Assembly (NCBI GenBank): GCA_032622095.1
Contig: CP136066.1
Location: 187,650,716 to 187,714,715, forward strand
DNA: 64,000 bases
Direction of reading: 5' to 3'
Origin: Siphonodentalium dalli
Lineage: Eukaryota; Mollusca; Scaphopoda; Gadilida; Siphonodentaliidae
The notes below the pieces were generated by a model that was not told the DNA's origin, ran no database searches, and saw only the letters and a list, made by a program, of their open reading frames with translations. Both the position numbers and the translations under genes were made by a program. Below are positions 23,284 to 34,231 of the stretch, piece after piece (the stretch's first letter is position 1; every line of letters begins with the position of its first letter).

Positions 23284-23831
23284 TATTTTATATGAATGAA
23301 TAATCAGTTCAGAGTGTATTTATAAAATAATATATGCCAGAAGTTGCATATTGTTGGCTTTAAAGTGCTAAATTGGAGCTTGGTCAATATTTACCACGTG
23401 CCTATCAACAATGCCACTTGCCTATCATAACAAGTTTGTGCTTTGCCATGAGCCTATCTGCGGAGGCAATATGCCTGTCATAAATTTGTGATATGACACT
23501 CAGGAAAATCGATATTTTTCCACGAAAAATATGTCTTTTATTGTGGATTTTGGTTTCATTGTATCAATGGAATGTGCATCTAGTGACATGTGTACATGAA
23601 GCCTACATATCGAAATTTCTACCATTTATATTAGGTAGTTTCTTTGATAAACGACAAAAGCCGGTTGTAAAATTCGACAAATTAAGTAATAAAATATATA
23701 TCTAAAGGCACACGGCTATCACAAATGGTGTATGAATACACCAGTCATGGTCCTATCTAACGCCATAAGCGTTCTCGCCGGGTGGATTCCAGAATTTATG
23801 CTTTTCCTCAAATTCTGAGCACACGTGTGAA
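23284..23831. other. No gene; weak repeat of TGCCTATCA phrases
   Basis: GTGCCTATCAACA, TTGCCTATCATAACA, GAGCCTATCTG and TGCCTGTCATAA between 23398 and 23485 suggest a short diverged tandem repeat. Confidence 0.4.
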
Positions 23832-23930
23832 AACCGCCACACAATATCACTACAGCAATATACCTACCCACAGCCACCAGCCTATATGGTTATCGGGCGT
23901 GATTTGTCTCGCGTGGAGCGGGGTGTGCTC
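23832..23930. repeat. GC-richer dispersed block, copy 2 (inverted)
   Basis: Inverted partner of 21088-21182. The two copies are 2.6 kb apart and share several blocks of 12-20 bp. The overlapping 102-codon frame (23782-24090) is not supported as a gene. Confidence 0.6.
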
Positions 23931-24420
23931 CACCATGGCGCCCGGTGAAGTAGTATGGCAGGGTGGTGGGAATGCGGGTGTTAGATTGGAGCTGCATGCA
24001 TTTTTTGGACTTCCAAGAAATGTGTGCGGCTTTAATATGCTCAAGGCTGCCTGTTGCTGTGGGGAAACATATTACAACGCACGCGTGTAACCTGTAAATT
24101 ATATGTTAATTGATGTCATTTATTGATTTACATAGACAATAAACTTGATTGATTGATAGGTTATCGGCCGCAATAAGTAGAACGTTGCCCGCGTCATAAG
24201 TAACAAAAAGCCGGCCAATAAATAGAAAATGCGGCCAGTAAGTCAAGGTAACGTAAATGACGTCATACGTAATTTGTTCGATCGGCAAATAATATTGGGT
24301 CGACGGAAGATAGATTGCAGTTGATTTCGGATGAATTACGGACATTCACTGTTTTTGGGAGTAAATATACATGTACGTGGATGAACTACATGTATCCGTG
24401 TCAATATCATTCCCAGTGGA
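23931..24420. other. No gene seen
   Basis: No feature recognised beyond the repeat to the left. Confidence 0.35.
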
Positions 24421-24797
24421 ATGCGAGTCGACCATAGGTCGCCTCGCATATATAAGAGAATACATTGGCCTAACAATTTTTTTTAAATAAATGTTTCTTA
24501 CAATTTTTAGGACATAAAATAAAAAACATCCATTACCCTGCAGGGAGCCCCACACATATATAGAAGCATATAGAAGAGTGTCGTCTGCTCATGTTTGGCT
24601 GGGGCTCTGTATGGGTGAAATTATAAAATTGTTAAAGAATACAAGAAAAAATTATTAAAATTGTAAAAAATTGTTAGGTCAATGCATTCTCTTATATATG
24701 CGAGGCGACCTATGGTCGACTCGCATATATAAGAGAATGCATTGGTACAGGGTAAAAAAAATCCCGACTTACGACTGAATTTGATATGGCGGGTCAC
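24421..24797. mobile_element. GTGACCCGCC MITE, copy 3, truncated on the left
   Basis: Begins inside the left hairpin module (ATGCGAGTCGACCATAGG) and runs through the standard interior (GGAGCCCCACACATATATAG) to a complete right module (about 24679-24746) and the terminus GGCGGGTCAC at 24797. The left terminal repeat and the first hairpin arm are missing. Confidence 0.85.
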
Positions 24798-24876
24798 ATA
24801 TGAATAATAGACCATTCAGGTGTATACGTTTATTACTGAAAGGAATAATGCATGCAGTATAGAAAGGGTTAACAAT
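24798..24876. repeat. Fragment of the CCCTTTCTATACTAAAT element end
   Basis: AATAATAGACCATTC...ATACGTTTATTACTGAAAGG and ...GTATAGAAAGGGTTAA match the right end of family members at 43544-44370. Confidence 0.5.
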
Positions 24877-24952
24877 GTTCTCTTTAATCTACTGAAATGT
24901 ATTTGTTGTTTCTGTCGTCTGCTTAATTTGGCGGTGGAATACGCAATACCAG

Positions 24953-25391
24953 TTATCCCTTTACCCAACAAAATGGCCAAAAACGCCCAAATAAAGCTTC
25001 AACAGCCTAAAATATCTTCGGTCTGTATCAATAACACCATACAAATATGGATATCATTGGAACCGGTTCATTGACCACATTGTGATGGTTACAGTTATGC
25101 CCTGTGCCAATGCATTCTCTTATATATGCGAGTCGACCATAGGTCGCCTCGCATATATAAGAGAATGCATTGGCCTAAAAAATTGGTCTTACATTCTTTA
25201 ACAATTTTATAATTTTTTCTTTCATTTTTTAACAATTTTTATAATATTTTTCTACATTCTTTGACAATTTTATCATTTTTAATATGTGTTAAGCCAATGC
25301 ATTCTCTTATATATGCGAGGCGACCTATTGTCGACTCGCATATATAAGAGAATGCATTGGCACAGGGCCGTTCTGTTGGGTAAAGAGTTAA
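24953..25391. mobile_element. TTAA-type MITE (CCCTTTACCCAAC ends) carrying two hairpin modules
   Basis: TTATCCCTTTACCCAACA at 24953 is inverted as TGTTGGGTAAAGAGTTAA ending at 25391. The TTAT/TTAA flanks fit a piggyBac-like target. From CCCTGTGCC (25100) to GGCACAGGG (25367) it contains two hairpin modules (about 25105-25172 and 25294-25361) arranged as in the GTGACCCGCC family, but without that family's outer ends. Confidence 0.7.
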
Positions 25392-26570
25392 TATGGAATT
25401 CGACCAAAAGTTCAGGTAATTAGCTTGAAATTTGTATAATACTCCAATTAAACATGTATAGTATGAACAAACACACAAACGACGCACACCATTATCATAA
25501 GATGCCCCAGATATACCTTCGTGTTGTAAACGTCGACAATTGGCTTTGGCGTATTTCTTAACGAAAGGAGACAAGATTCTGTATACCGTTTGTCCCGCTC
25601 TGTCCAAAACGTTTCTACCGCATGGGACGCAGTTAAAGATGAGAAATAAAAATATCTTCTGTAAGCTTCTGTGCCGCTTGTCCCACTCAGTCACAAACAG
25701 TTCTACTGGTAATCATGTAGATAAACACTATATCGAAATAAAACGTCTTCTATAAGCTAATGTAACGTTTGTACGATGCCGATTATACCTTGGAAACCTT
25801 CGAATTAGGCTGAAATGTATACAGATGTTACTCACAATTACACGCTATATTATATGCACAATATAACACGAAAGTAATATAATAATACATCATTATGACC
25901 GAAGATGTCGCTCTTCCCTATACAGCACCATGTATTGATGTGTCTGGCAATATCGATTAAAACTGCCAAAATATCCCGCCACTGGATCTGACCGAAAGTC
26001 TGTTATAGAAAAATATATATACGGGGCTTGGACGTAAACAAAAACATCTTATTGGAGCCAACCCAAATCGAATAAACTGCATGGGAACATGTTTTTGTCG
26101 AGGTACCGATGTGTGTTCTGTGCTTTATTTTGATCCGGCGTACTGTAAAGTTTGTTATTCTCAATGGAAAGGGAAAAGCTCTACCTCTTAGTTTGAATTC
26201 TGATGCATTCTGGGTTGACAACGGGGGAAGTCTTGGAATGAATCTGGGATTTTATATCACTTGATGGACGCTCCTAGGCCACAACTGTTCCGTAGTCTGG
26301 TGGAATAAATATGTCTTTGGTTCCTCTTCCAAATAGTATATGTTATGGAATATGTTGTGTATAATGTTATCTGGGTATTCGAAAAGTAAGTGGGCCTTTG
26401 AAACTTCCGCTTTTCAAAGTCGATATCTGGTCATCAAATCCTATAAATGTGAGCTCGTGTGTCAGATTTTTATTCTGTTCTTTTACACAAAGCGTAAATG
26501 TGCTAGCCTTATGGTGTCAAATCGTAGAGGACATCTTTATGCTTTAAAAAAAAATTGCCTTGTCTAACAA
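25392..26570. other. No gene; includes a fragment of dispersed family H
   Basis: The 151-codon frame at 25239-25694 (-) runs through MITE sequence and is not credible as a gene. At about 26375-26548, AAACTTCCGCTTTTCAAAGTCGATATCTGGTCATC-like text and GTGTCAAATCG match family H (see 43936-44085). Confidence 0.45.
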
Positions 26571-27711
26571 GGGGGGGGGGGGTAATAATGTTCGCAGGAA
26601 GGTATGTCGGGGTGGGTGGGTGACCCGAGGGGCAAAAAACACGTTTTTTACAACTCATGCAATTTTTTTACTTGAGACCTTTTGTGCCCTTATTTCACAT
26701 TTCACATTAAAACATATTATAAGAATGTATTACAGCAAAAACACCATATGTATGTTACTGGGCCCTCGTATGGGCCTTAGTGGAGATGGCATGTTGCATA
26801 TGGGACGGTGGGGTGAACAAAATCCTTCCCGATACCATTCGGAAAGAAGCTTCGAGAAATGTAAAACTGAAATAAATAAACTTGTCTTGATTTAACTCAG
26901 ATCATTGTGTGCATGGAAAAAGAGCGAGCAACAGTTTCTGACTATCAATGGCTAGAATATAACTGCCATCACACTGTTCGTCGGTGAATCAAGCCAATCG
27001 GTGAATTATTTGCAATGGTCACTCGGGGTAGGTACCCTGACGGATATAAAAATAGTGTTATTCAAATTTTTGAATTAAAAAAAAAAAAAAATTGGTTTTG
27101 TTAAATTGAGCAAGGGAATTCAATCTAAAACAAAATTAAAACAATATATATAAATCAAAATATTTTAGAGATCAAAATGTGCTTGAAGCGCACAAAGGGG
27201 CAGCCGCTAAATAAAGGCTTTGTCTAAGATCAAAATATGCGCGAAGTCCCATAAAGGGAGCCACAGGTATCTCCGACGCTGAATATAGGCTCCCAAAGGG
27301 ACTCCCAAAGGGAGCCTGTTTCAGCTAGTTTGGTAATATAGAAGTAAATTGTTCCAGTAGACTAACATAAGTGGTATGGAATATGTTACATAATGGGCTG
27401 GTTGACAGACTAATAAGGAAATTTAGAAATTATGAAATGACCTAGGTTTACAGATGATCAGCAATTTATAAAACATTTTTTCAATTGAAACAGCTTCTGA
27501 AACAGGTTAATCTGTTATTTGAACTAAGTGATATCAGTAGTTCTATGTGGTTTTAGACCATATTTAGTTAATTTTTGGGGGTGGGTGTCAAAACATTGGG
27601 AGTAAAAAAAAAAAAATTTGCAGGTTTGGGGGTGGTGGGTCCCCGAAAATGCCAGATGCAAAATAAACGGCACACCTTCTTGCAAATTTGTTACTACCCC
27701 CCCCCCCCCCC
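26571..27711. repeat. Inverted-repeat element with poly(G)/poly(C) ends
   Basis: A G run at 26571-26582 followed by TAATAATGTTCGCAGGAAGGT is mirrored at the right by ACCTTCTTGCAAATTTGTTACTA and a C run at 27697-27711. Here the homopolymer is part of the inverted ends. GGGTGGGTG-type purine stretches lie just inside both ends. The interior contains repeated AAAGGGAGCC phrases near 27255-27315. No gene. Confidence 0.55.
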
Positions 27712-28550
27712 GTGTCTAATGAAATAAAGCAGGATTTTGATCTTTCTCCCATGGTGCTCAACGCGCTTTGGTGAATTGAGCAGCTTGTATTTCTTCTCCG
27801 CAATTCAAAGCAATATCAACGAACTGTCTGATTAATAAACGAACGTGATCACAGCTGGCGAAAACTAATAATGGCATCAAACACGTCATGATTTCTGGGA
27901 GTGTTTTACTTCATTATCCCATGCAGTGTTGTGACATTTTTTATGAACAAATGAATGACGATCGCGCATCAAGCAAAGGTAGATTTCGTTACCAAGGAAA
28001 CACCACCAGCTAAATTAATATAGAAACGTCTGTTGGGAATCATAGCTCTCAGTTCATTTGGAGAAGTCCGTCACACCAAATCTGTTCGCGTGGTATTCGT
28101 TGTATTAACATTATCAGATATCTTTTTCGAATGGATGTCGGAAGTGCACGCTGCTTAATTGTGTCTATGACAACATATAGTTAAATGTTAACACCTATAA
28201 GGCAAATGGGTAGTTCTATTGAGTATTAAAATAATTATTGGAACGCTATATTTTTCAATATATTTCGGAAATATTTACTAGTATAACCAACTAAATTACA
28301 TCCGTGATTCAACGTTTTTTCGTGCGACTAAGATTATGCTGCGCCATGTGCACTATAATACCATCATTATATGAATGCAAGGAAATCGTCCACGTTGGTG
28401 TAATTTCCTACGGCGTTGCTTTATTTCTCTTCTCGTATGCAGAGATAACATAACATTCAGCCAATTCCTACAGACGGATACGCATCATTCAGCAACGTAC
28501 TTGAGTCTTGAACGTTCGGTAAACCCTATCGCCGAACTGAATTTAACGAA
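27712..28550. other. 5' flank of the receptor gene
   Basis: Unique-looking sequence, somewhat less AT-rich as it nears the gene. No convincing TATA box or 5' UTR intron was identified. The promoter is presumed to lie here because no coding exon upstream is needed. Confidence 0.4.
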
Positions 28551-29726
28551 ATGAACAGCACGTCAAATTTTGCAAATCAAGGTTTTCCATTTGCACGCGT
28601 TTCGTTAGGAATAGCATCGGTGTTCGTTATTCTGGAGAACATTGTGGTCGTCACGGTCCTAACAAGAGACAGGAGACTACAGCGGGAGTTCTACTACATT
28701 GCGGTTCTCGGTTTAAGCGTCAGCGATTTAGTGGTCGGTTTGAGTTTACCTCTAAACATTCTGGTGAATTCCTACGACACCTTGTTAAATATCTACACAT
28801 GCGCAGCCGCGTTGCTAATGATTATAGTATCTATAACCGCTTCAAATTTACAAACGTTATCCACGTGTATTTTCCGTGTTTTAGCAATAAAAGCCCCACA
28901 TAAATGGAGGAACACGATGACCATTCGGAAAGTTGTTCTGCTTGTGGGTATTCTGTGGATCTCCTCGTTTATCGTCCTTGGGCTGCCCCTCTTGCACTGG
29001 ACTAAGAGTCTCGACGATGGCGTCGCTACATGTGACATATATACCGCGTTCTGGCCGCCCGATCATGCAATAGCCCTACCATCTTTTGTTCTTGTCGCGA
29101 TATATATGATGACGGCTCTGGCATATGTCGCCCTGATCCGATTGTTAGTGGTTTGGAAAAGAACGCGTATCGGCGTCGTGCACATGGGACATTATCAAAG
29201 ACCTCCGAGATCTCAAGGTGAAATAACTCTCGAAAATTCTGTTGCCCCAAGATGCAACATCGAACTCAGACCATCGGGCAACACTTTAGATGTCAACATC
29301 ATAACGCGGGATGTCAACATCATAACGCGAGATGTCAACACCATAACGCGAGATGTCAACACCATAACGCGAAACTTCAATTCCAGTGCCGTGTTGCAAG
29401 ATGATAGGTTATTTCCTCTGACGAGAAAGCACACGGGATCCACCATGGAAACCGTTCGCGCAATCAGCTTCATATTTGCCATACAGTCGCTCCTGATAAT
29501 TCCACAAATCGTTGTCCATATTATGTGCCTCGTTTTGGATACTGATTCCAATCTACAAAAGCTGCGCGGAACTCTTATTGGCCTGACCGCCTTGAACTCA
29601 GCTTTGAATCCACTTGTTTACGTCATCACGATGCGGAAATTTCGGAAGTCTCTCCAGGATGCGTTGTGGGGATGTGTTCGAACAGTGTGTGACATTGATG
29701 TCATGGACCGAGATTCCCGACACTAG
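28551..29726 (+). CDS. Class A (rhodopsin-like) G-protein-coupled receptor, orphan, intronless
   Basis: A complete 391-residue receptor with a 13-residue N-terminus (glycosylation site at N2) and seven hydrophobic segments, at the plasma membrane. Landmarks: N30 (1.50), LSVSD with D59 (2.50), C84 (3.25) exactly 25 before R109 (3.50), W136 (4.50), C161 in loop 2 for the usual disulfide, P318 in helix 6, and NPLVY at 353-357 (7.49-7.53), then a basic helix 8. Oddities: DRY reads FRV (108-110), the toggle Trp before P318 is missing, and the helix-5 proline is absent. Loop 3 (about 204-300) is long and holds four DVN(I/T)ITR heptads at 247-274. The ligand cannot be told; the short N-terminus suggests a small-molecule or short-peptide receptor. 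AATAAA at about 30048 may end the mRNA inside the adjacent MITE. The start was chosen as the first ATG before helix 1, with G at -3. Confidence 0.92.
   Translation: MNSTSNFANQGFPFARVSLGIASVFVILENIVVVTVLTRDRRLQREFYYIAVLGLSVSDLVVGLSLPLNILVNSYDTLLNIYTCAAALLMIIVSITASNLQTLSTCIFRVLAIKAPHKWRNTMTIRKVVLLVGILWISSFIVLGLPLLHWTKSLDDGVATCDIYTAFWPPDHAIALPSFVLVAIYMMTALAYVALIRLLVVWKRTRIGVVHMGHYQRPPRSQGEITLENSVAPRCNIELRPSGNTLDVNIITRDVNIITRDVNTITRDVNTITRNFNSSAVLQDDRLFPLTRKHTGSTMETVRAISFIFAIQSLLIIPQIVVHIMCLVLDTDSNLQKLRGTLIGLTALNSALNPLVYVITMRKFRKSLQDALWGCVRTVCDIDVMDRDSRH
29287..29371 (+). repeat. 21-bp in-frame tandem repeat in receptor loop 3
   Basis: GATGTCAACATCATAACGCG and close variants occur four times in tandem, each encoding DVN(I/T)ITR (residues 247-274). 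The first two copies read ATC ATA, the next two ACC ATA. Being a multiple of three, copy number can change without breaking the frame. Confidence 0.9.
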
Positions 29727-29770
29727 TATTGTATGTGTGTATGTCTGTCGTCTGCAGCTGCCTATAACTA

Positions 29771-30700
29771 CAGTACCAGTCAGAAGAAGTGGTATATTGA
29801 GGCGCGCCTTTATTGCGATATTAAGCGCGCTTAATTTCGAAAAAGGCGCAATACCAAAAATCTGTCGCGCTTATTATTGCGATAGTGAGCGCAAAATATT
29901 GCGATATTAAGCGCGCAAAATTGAAAATTTCATGCAGTCTTATATTTTTATATAAGATAAATGATATTAGATAAATACTACTCATATGTGCATATAGCAT
30001 TTACAACTATAATTATATACAAATCTAAAACATTATCTCTATAGTTATGCAATAAACCATATAGAAGCGATAATTTGCTTTAAATGTCACAATTTTTAGC
30101 GCAAGATGTCGCAATATAAAAAGCGCGAAATATTGCTATATTTGCTATATTATTTCGATATTGGGCGCGAAAATAGCGCGCTTAACCCTTTCAGTGCCAG
30201 GTCCGATTTTTGTATCAACCCATATACCCTGTGCCAATGCATTCTCTTATATATGCGAGTCGACCATAGGTCGCCTCGCATATATAAGAGAATGCATTGG
30301 CCTAACAATTTTTCATCATTTGTTATTATTTTTTACAATTTTTTACAATTTTAATAATTTTTTCTTATATTCTTTAACATACTTATTTTGCAGGTTTAGT
30401 GCCAGGGAATCTTACATTTTTCATGGGCATCAAAATTATTACTATGAATACTTGGTGATAGTTTTGAGTTATAACATACCCCTAAGGTTTTATCCAGTTT
30501 GTTTTTAAATTCGCTATAGCATGCTTAAGCATACCCAAAAAAATTCAACCCAGAACAATCTAAAAAAAACAATCTAAAAAAAAAACACTGTTTTTTGTTT
30601 GTTTTTTTTTAGCGCCTATTTTACAGACCGTGAATTAGGTCCGATGAGATCGGCCCCTGCACTGAAAGGGTTAATACACCACTTCTTTTGACTGTTACTG
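29771..30700. mobile_element. Tc1/mariner-like MITE rich in GCGC motifs, 3' of the receptor
   Basis: Left end CAGTACCAGTCAGAAGAAGT and right end inverted as ACTTCTTTTGACTGTTACTG are ~28-bp terminal repeats flanked by TA on both sides (29769-29770 and 30701-30702). The interior repeats TTGCGATATTAAGCGCGC-like phrases in both orientations (about 29800-29925 and 30098-30185). It begins 44 bp after the receptor stop and is itself interrupted by the TTAA element at 30182-30674. No transposase. Confidence 0.8.
30182..30674. mobile_element. TTAA-flanked MITE (CCCTTTCAGTGCC ends) nested in the mariner-like MITE
   Basis: TTAA at 30182-30185 followed by CCCTTTCAGTGCCAGGTCCG, and CACTGAAAGGG before TTAA at 30671-30674. 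The same ends and the phrase TTTTTGTATCAACCCATAT occur at 54084-54296. It contains one hairpin module (about 30233-30301) starting right after that phrase. TTAA flanks imply piggyBac-like mobilisation. Confidence 0.8.
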
Positions 30701-30774
30701 TATATATTCCTGAAAATCATTAGACCATTCCTATGTATGCTTTTAACATTGACGGGAGCATCCGTTTAGTAAAT

Positions 30775-31125
30775 ACATGGGTGATGTGAAACACCCCGGT
30801 AGGGTGATCAAATAGAAATTGAAAATAATCTTGCTCAATGTATATAGTTATCTTTTACGAATATTAACCCAAACTGCATGACAACTACATGCCGTAATTC
30901 GGATATATTAATTCAATGCAATAACTCTCGGTGGCGAAATATTTTGTGTTATAATTGATCGCCGAATTGTAATTATGTACAATGGATCGTAGTTCAGACG
31001 ATGTTTTCTATGGAGTTGTACGGTCGATTTCTTTGAAATTTTCGGTGATAATAGTTGAATGCTACATTCCCCAGGTTGGCATAACGCCTGAGTATACTAA
31101 CTTATCAATTTCACACCCGAACATG
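30775..31125 (+). repeat. Dispersed repeat family D, copy 1
   Basis: GGTGATCAAATAGAAATTG, CTCGGTGGCGAAAT, AGACGATGTTTTCTATGGAG and GTTGGCATAACGC occur in the same order at 32435-32790 and, inverted, at 54700-54970. The copies are diverged. Non-coding. Confidence 0.75.
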
Positions 31126-31129
31126 TCCA

Positions 31130-31338
31130 TAATTTGCATGACTGGAACTTCTTGATTTTTTGCGGAAACCCTGTGCCAATGCATTCTCTTTTATATGCGA
31201 GTAAATCCCATAAGGAGTAAGTCAGTGCATTATTTTATATATGCGGGGCTCCCTATGGAGACTGGCATATATAAGAGAATGCATTGGCACATTATCTTTA
31301 ATGATGCACAAGCGCAGCTCCCATCATGAAAGAGTTAT
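31130..31338. mobile_element. TTAA-type MITE, CCCTTTCATGG type, with degraded hairpins
   Basis: The right end CAGCTCCCATCATGAAAGAG and the segment ATCTTTAATGATGCAC match 13629-13882 and 36262-36459. The interior carries two damaged hairpin modules (about 31174-31210 and 31224-31291). The left end is eroded. Confidence 0.65.
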
Positions 31339-31774
31339 ACGCAGAAGGCACTCTCGGCGATGGGTACATCTGGAAAATATACGTTTGTCAAACCATTATT
31401 ATAAAGAACATACAGCTGGAACATACGGCAAAAATAGAAGAAACTTTAATTTTAGGCCGAGACAGGCGTTATGAATTTAGATTTTGCTGGCTTGAATACA
31501 TGTATATTGTTTTCTCATTAGTCATGTTGTGTTATAATTGTAAGCGTTTTAGAGCTTGTAAATGGATTTACGTTATATAAAATAAATTATTGTTGTTATT
31601 TATTATTAAAAAGCTATATTTTTCTCATAAAAGCATCACTTTTGTTCTACTGAAAGTATAGATAAATAAACATCGCAGTATTGTATTGCAAGACAAGTCC
31701 ATCGAACTATATCAGGTCTGATAAATCCCATCTATAGTTATAACAGAATATTATCTAGCTATTGTAGTTAAATA
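31339..31774. other. No gene seen
   Basis: AT-rich spacer between two related MITEs. No coherent gene. Confidence 0.4.
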
Positions 31775-32058
31775 TTAACCCTTTCATGGTGGGAGCTGCG
31801 CTGGCACAACAACCCTTTCATGGTGGGAGCTGCGCTGGCACAACATTAAAGATCATGTGCCAAGGCATTCTCTTATATAGGAGTCTCCCAACCATAGGGA
31901 GCCTCGCATATATAAGATAATACAATGGCTTACAAGGTCAAGGTAAATATGGTTACTCCAATGCTTTCTCTTATATATGCGATGCCCCCTGATGCTCCCT
32001 ATATGGGAGACTCGCATATATAAGAGAATGCATTGGCACAGGGTTTTCGAAGGGTTAA
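31775..32058. mobile_element. TTAA-flanked MITE, CCCTTTCATGG type, with duplicated left end
   Basis: TTAA at 31775-31778 and 32055-32058. The left-end block CCCTTTCATGGTGGGAGCTG is present twice in tandem (about 31779 and 31812). Two hairpin modules with inner stem CTCCC/GGGAG (about 31859-31928) or a longer variant (about 31955-32038) follow. Oriented opposite to the copy at 31130. Confidence 0.75.
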
Positions 32059-32434
32059 TATTGATGATGGGTGAAATTGGCTAGATATATAACTCAAACT
32101 CGAAAATAAACTCATGCGTAAAAGTACAAAATATAGCTGTTGGTGTTCCTATTACTATATATATCAAAGTCATATTGTGTGCTCAGTTCAGTTAACCAAA
32201 CTGATAAGTGAGCACCAAGGCACTTTCTCACCTCATCTAATGTTACCGAAAATTCCAGCCACCCTGACTGAACAATTTTATAACGCACAACGTCTGCATG
32301 GACTCCGCACAAATGTAAATATCTACTCCGATGATTTTGCCAAATAAAGTAGCTGCATGTATTCCAAATATAAGACTTACAATGTGCACATACATGTGGT
32401 GCTAATTTGGACATCAACTTTATTCATAGCATTC
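32059..32434. other. No gene seen
   Basis: Two overlapping antisense frames (about 77 and 101 codons) are not supported by composition or motif. Confidence 0.35.
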
Positions 32435-32790
32435 GATGACCACAATGGAGTGTTTCACATCACTTTAAGGGTGGTCAAATAGAAATGGAGAATAATCATG
32501 TTCAACGTAGTTATTTTTACAAATATTATATCGAAATTGACAACACACGCACCATCATTCTTATATATTAATGAAATGCAGTGACTCTCGATGGCGAAAT
32601 CATTTTCGTTAGTTTATTGCCTATAGTTGCGTCCCGAATCGAGAAGTAAATGTTTACAATTGAGAGTAGTTAAGACGATGTTTTCTAAGGAGTTGTATAA
32701 CATGGTCGATTTGCCGCGATGTTAGTAGAATACTACATTCCTTTAGTTGGCATAACGCTTTAATACTAACTTATCAGTTCCACGCAGCCG
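32435..32790 (+). repeat. Dispersed repeat family D, copy 2
   Basis: Shares GGTCAAATAGAAATGG, CTCTCGATGGCGAAATCA, AGACGATGTTTTCTAAGGAG and GTTGGCATAACGC with copies 1 and 3. It lies 1.3 kb from copy 1 in the same orientation, with two MITEs between them. Confidence 0.75.
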
Positions 32791-32840
32791 AACAAGTCAA
32801 TAATATGTCTTTAAGTGAAACATGGTGCAATTGAATTTTT

Positions 32841-32878
32841 CACCCACTGACCGACGCGCGAAGCGCGTCCAGTGGGTG
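32841..32878. repeat. GC-rich hairpin
   Basis: CACCCACTG pairs with CAGTGGGTG, and an inner GACGCGC pairs with GCGCGTC. Such compact GC-rich hairpins often mark transposon ends, but no partner end was found. Confidence 0.6.
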
Positions 32879-33705
32879 TCTATAATCGTAGGACTCATGC
32901 GTTTCTGCTGGATTGAACTAGTGCCTATGCGTTTCTGCTGAGCTGCACTGACGTTTGATCGCAAAATAAAATTATAATCATTATCAAAGCGCACATTTGG
33001 ATAACACCGCCATAAACAGTGACATATTATGATGTTGAGCTTGTATCATCAATAAAATTAGAGTTATAACTTATAAAACTAAGAATTACTGCCAAAGTAT
33101 TTCTACCAATTGAGTAACTAGATTCAGGTTGAGCTGGAACTTGAGAACTTTTTAATTTCAACCAATTGAAATGTCGTTGAGAGTGGAAAGGGTTAAGGTT
33201 GGGAAGCAACGCAAATGACGTCATCGTAAACAAAGCGCCTCAAAAGCAAATCGTACACATGTACATGCGCTTCGTCTCGGAAGCTGATTTAAATTCATTC
33301 ATTTTGACTGTTTCTGTGTCCTAAGATATTCAAAACTTGCGGGATATCGTTGAATGTGCTTAGGAAGGATTGATTTGATATCTAATTTATTGGATTTACC
33401 TCCCAAAAAGGTGAGTTTCAGGCCTGCATTTGTTCAATGTGTTGTCAATCTGATTCTGATGGTGACAGCTCTCGTATGCAACTGTAATTGGCTGAATTCG
33501 CATGTTTGAAGCAAACGTTTTCTCCACTAAAATTCTCTCAAAATGCACCACAATCTGTCAAATTCTCTCAATAATTCTATCTAAATACATCTTAGCTTTT
33601 GTTAGGATCAGATCTCCCCGTCGAGAAAGCGATATTTTGACCAAAACGACACTTGGGGAAAATGATTGTTAAATTTGTTTACGCTGATTTACGCTGGATT
33701 TTTAT
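32879..33705. other. No gene; isolated good splice-donor sequence
   Basis: AAAAAG|GTGAGT at 33411 is a strong donor match. It could end a 5' UTR exon, but I found no matching coding exon downstream. Confidence 0.3.
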
Positions 33706-34231
33706 CATCGAAACAAATAAATTTCTTCCATCTAAAAGATAATTACGTGCTGGACCCCCTGCCGTTTTAAGAATATATAAGTATTCCACGCAGAAACACC
33801 AAGTCTCAGCTTAAAATTTTGAAAAATAACAGTTTTATTGACATAAATAGATTTGAATGGGACAATCCCATGTTAAAATTTATCATCGAAAAAAATTCAT
33901 TTCTTCCATCTAAAACATAATTACGTAATGGGCCCTGTCATTTTAGGAATATATAAGTATTCCGCGCAGATATACCAAGTCTCAGCTTAAAATTTTGAAA
34001 CATAAGAGTTTTATGAACATAAATCGTTTTGAATGGCAAATCCTATATTAAAATTTATCATCGAAACAAATCAATTTCTGCCATCTAGAACATAATTACG
34101 TGCTCGAACCTGTCGTTTTAGGAATATATATGTATTTCACGCAGACACACCAAGTCTCAGCTTAAAATTTTGAAAAATAAGAGTTTTATCGATATAAATC
34201 GATTTGAATGGGAAATCCTGTGTTAAATAAA
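33706..34231. repeat. ~183-bp tandem repeat, three copies
   Basis: Units contain TTTATCATCGAAACAAAT, TTCCATCTAAAA, TAATTACGTGCTGG, AAGTCTCAGCTTAAAATTTTG and CGATTTGAATGGG. They start near 33706, 33878 and 34052. Similarity is high with small indels. Confidence 0.85.

Noticed and set aside
25239-25694. 151-codon minus-strand frame
   Set aside because: Its end runs through MITE hairpin sequence and the rest has no domain or favourable composition.
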